This document shows positions 62,401 to 64,000 of a DNA stretch of 64,000 nt, piece by piece; the stretch's first letter is position 1, and each line of letters opens with the position of its first letter. The translations under genes were made by a program, and so were the position numbers. Under the pieces are notes generated by a model. That model did not search any database and was not told the origin of the DNA. It was given only the letters and a program-made list of their open reading frames with translations. This DNA is from Planctomycetota bacterium (GTDB lineage: Bacteria > Planctomycetota > Planctomycetia > Pirellulales > Pirellulaceae): contig VGZC01000032.1 in assembly GCA_016872725.1 (NCBI GenBank), positions 1-64,000 on the forward strand, read 5' to 3'.

Positions 62401-63449
62401 TGACCCTGCGCCCCGACCGATTGCGCGCGATCACCGCGCGTTTTCCCGGCCTCACTCTCGGACTGCTCGGCGATCTCTTCCTCGATCGCTACCTCGACAT
62501 CGACCCCTCGATCCGGGAGACCTCGATCGAGACCGGACTCCCCGCGCATCAGGTCGTCGCCGTGCGGAACGCCGCCGGCGCGCTCGGCACGGTCCTCAAT
62601 AACCTCGCCGCCCTCCAAGTCGGCAGGATCGTGCCGGTGACGGTCATCGGTGAGGACGGCCACGGCGATGATCTGATGCGGTGCCTCGAGGGACTTCCCG
62701 TCGAAAGGGCTCATATCCTGCGTCGAGCCGACCGGCTCACTCCGACCTACATCAAACCGCTCCAGCGCGTCGATTCCGGGTCCGTACGCGAGCTCGAACG
62801 GCTCGATGTCCGCACCCGAGCGCCGCTCGGTGATGACGCGCACGGGGAGCTGGCGGATCGACTGGAGCGGCTATTCGGCGAATGCGATGGTTGGATTGTC
62901 CTGGACCAGGTCCCCGAGCGCGACATGGGCGTCGTCGACGCGCGCATGCGGCGCGTCTTGTTCGAGCTCGCGCGGCGCCGCGCCGACCGTCTCGTGCTGA
63001 TCGACAGCCGCAAGCGGCTTGGCGAATTCGAGGTGGGCTCGCCGAAAGGGAACCGGCACGAATTCGCCGACGCGGCCGGCTCGCGCGATGCGTCCAATGC
63101 GTCGGCCGCCGCCGCGGCGAGGGACTTGGCGCGGAGGATGGGGCGCGCCGCCTACTGCACGCTCGGCGAAGACGGCATGCTCGTCGTTCGGCCCGACGGC
63201 GCGTCCCTTCGCGCCGGCGCGATTCGCGTCGCGGGTCCGATCGATATTGTCGGAGCCGGCGACGCGGCGACCAGCGGTCTTGCCGCCGCCCTGCTCGCCG
63301 GCGCGGACGATTGGGAAGCGGCCGTCGTCGGAAACCTCGCGTCGTCGATCACCATCGAGCAGATCGGAACGACGGGAGTCGCCACGCCGGACGAACTGCA
63401 CGAGCGGTTGGAGAGCGCGGGCTGTCCCCCGATCGAACGGTTGTCCTGA
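62397..63449 (+). CDS. PfkB/RfaE-like carbohydrate kinase
   Basis: 350 aa. The N-terminus (LTLGLLGDLFLDRYLDIDPS) resembles ribokinase-family RfaE/HldE kinases. The C-terminal signature IDIVGAGDAATSGLAAALLA contains the GAGD anion hole and catalytic Asp, and EQIGTTGVATPDEL is the usual terminal segment. It is likely to phosphorylate a sugar or sugar phosphate. No nucleotidyltransferase domain is fused, unlike E. coli HldE. It starts within the stop of the previous gene (ATGA). Confidence 0.83.
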   Translation: MMTLRPDRLRAITARFPGLTLGLLGDLFLDRYLDIDPSIRETSIETGLPAHQVVAVRNAAGALGTVLNNLAALQVGRIVPVTVIGEDGHGDDLMRCLEGLPVERAHILRRADRLTPTYIKPLQRVDSGSVRELERLDVRTRAPLGDDAHGELADRLERLFGECDGWIVLDQVPERDMGVVDARMRRVLFELARRRADRLVLIDSRKRLGEFEVGSPKGNRHEFADAAGSRDASNASAAAAARDLARRMGRAAYCTLGEDGMLVVRPDGASLRAGAIRVAGPIDIVGAGDAATSGLAAALLAGADDWEAAVVGNLASSITIEQIGTTGVATPDELHERLESAGCPPIERLS

Positions 63450-63479
63450 GCCTATCCGCGCCGCTCCCGCTCGCTGACG

Positions 63480-63501
63480 CGTGGGGCCACGTGGCCCCAC
63501 G
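63480..63501. terminator. Perfect palindrome between convergent genes
   Basis: The core GTGGGGCCACGTGGCCCCAC (63481-63500) is a perfect 20-base palindrome, extended by one C-G pair to 63480-63501. It lies 30 bases after pfkB and 28 before the end of the WYL gene, so it may act as a bidirectional terminator or barrier. There is no T-run. Confidence 0.5.
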
Positions 63502-63528
63502 ACGGGTCCGGCCGATGGATGGCCCCTT

Positions 63529-64000
63529 TCAGGCGATGCGGCTGGCCAGCTCCGTGTTGCTCTCCATTCGCGATCGAAATCCGTGCGGAACGCGGTAGGC
63601 GTCGTCGAGCAGGCGAATGGATCGGATGGCCGACGTCGGAATCCGAACCGTGCGGCCGTGGAGCGACGAACGACCGACGATCCACCAATCCTCGAGACCG
63701 GCGATGAGCCGGTACACGGAGAATTCGGTCGTGCCCCGGCCGTCGCGGACCTCGAATCGCTGATCGAGATCGAGGCGGACTTGCTTCTGGCGGACGATCG
63801 CGGCGAGGAGCATCTCGATCGTCTCGACGTGCTGGTCCACATAGTCCGGCTTGGGCAGCTCGACCGCGCAACAGCTCAGCAGGTGGGAGATCGTTTCCCG
63901 GATCCGGCGCGGATAATGCGCGAGGAGCCGCGTCATCGATTCCCGGCACGACATGGCGAAATGGGGCCAACTGTTGAGCACCGAGAGTTGGGAGGTCAGG
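63529..64000 (-). CDS. WYL-domain transcription regulator, partial
   Basis: The frame is open from the right edge, so the gene starts outside the window; about 157 residues are seen. EDWWIVGRSSLHGRTVRIP then TSAIRSIRLLDDAYRVPHGF match the WYL domain (WYLVGRSSLHG...FRLDRI). Upstream, VETIEMLLAAIVRQKQVRLD is the linker before it. WYL regulators usually have an N-terminal winged helix, which would lie to the right of 64000. WYL binds ligands such as nucleic-acid fragments in other bacteria. Confidence 0.7.
   Translation of the reverse strand, partial: LTSQLSVLNSWPHFAMSCRESMTRLLAHYPRRIRETISHLLSCCAVELPKPDYVDQHVETIEMLLAAIVRQKQVRLDLDQRFEVRDGRGTTEFSVYRLIAGLEDWWIVGRSSLHGRTVRIPTSAIRSIRLLDDAYRVPHGFRSRMESNTELASRIA

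Overview
The window is a G+C-rich chromosomal segment of a bacterium that is very probably a planctomycete of the Isosphaera/Gemmata type. The basis is gene content: a giant secreted protein with an LExR-type N-terminal motif and about 35 ELWxxDGT repeats, two secreted beta-propellers that begin with WPQWRG after the signal peptide, a Ser/Thr kinase fused to WD40 repeats, ECF sigma-kinase gene pairs, a J-domain-like N-terminus (DPYRQWLGI...YRLLGL) joined to a membrane anchor, and a large FAD oxidoreductase with a golvesin-like C-terminus. I found no rRNA, tRNA, CRISPR array or prophage.

Layout. 1-7.7 kb: a cut gene end, a CorA magnesium channel, an MFS transporter, a collapsed Uma2 gene, a zinc-ribbon HD-GYP-like protein, a Gfo/Idh/MocA oxidoreductase and a receiver-GGDEF-CBS protein. 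7.7-12.3 kb: a molybdenum-cofactor operon (moeA, moeA fused to a periplasmic-binding-protein-like domain, mobA) and an XRE regulator. 12.3-16.8 kb: a hairpin-rich leader, an ECF sigma factor with a hemerythrin-like gene, a solitary REP-like unit, and a lemA-M48 protease pair. 16.9-25.4 kb: the giant repeat protein. 25.7-40.5 kb: two sigma-kinase pairs, a secreted beta-propeller, the FAD oxidoreductase, a J-like membrane protein, FHA, TrmH and HI0933 proteins, and CsrA. 40.5-44.1 kb: a second beta-propeller and a REP-associated tyrosine transposase (RAYT) flanked by two arrays of palindromic repeats. 44.2-53.3 kb: a receiver protein, a four-domain S1 protein, a PYROXD2-like oxidoreductase, an EamA fragment, an M50 protease, the mrfA-mrfB DNA repair pair and two collapsed genes. 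53.3-64 kb: a polytopic membrane protein, UbiD, leucyl aminopeptidase, a LarA-like protein, a small membrane protein, a HAD phosphatase - unknown protein - PfkB kinase operon, and a WYL protein cut by the right edge.

How the parts work together. The molybdenum genes form one coupled operon for late cofactor steps. Each sigma-kinase pair overlaps by 4 nt, so a signalling kinase is co-translated with its regulator. mrfA and mrfB form a helicase-nuclease pair. The HAD, unknown and PfkB genes look like one small sugar-phosphate pathway.

The most unusual region is 41.96-44.05 kb. The RAYT lies between arrays of 7 and 8 two-hairpin units whose first 146 bases are almost identical and exactly 1500 bases apart. 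The second array supplies the transposase's last 16 codons and stop. A diverged solitary unit with a compensatory stem change lies 28 kb away between two convergent genes. Several other genes are miniaturised by apparent in-frame internal deletion (Uma2, nucleotidyltransferase) or reduced to fragments (EamA, a Tat-signal leader).
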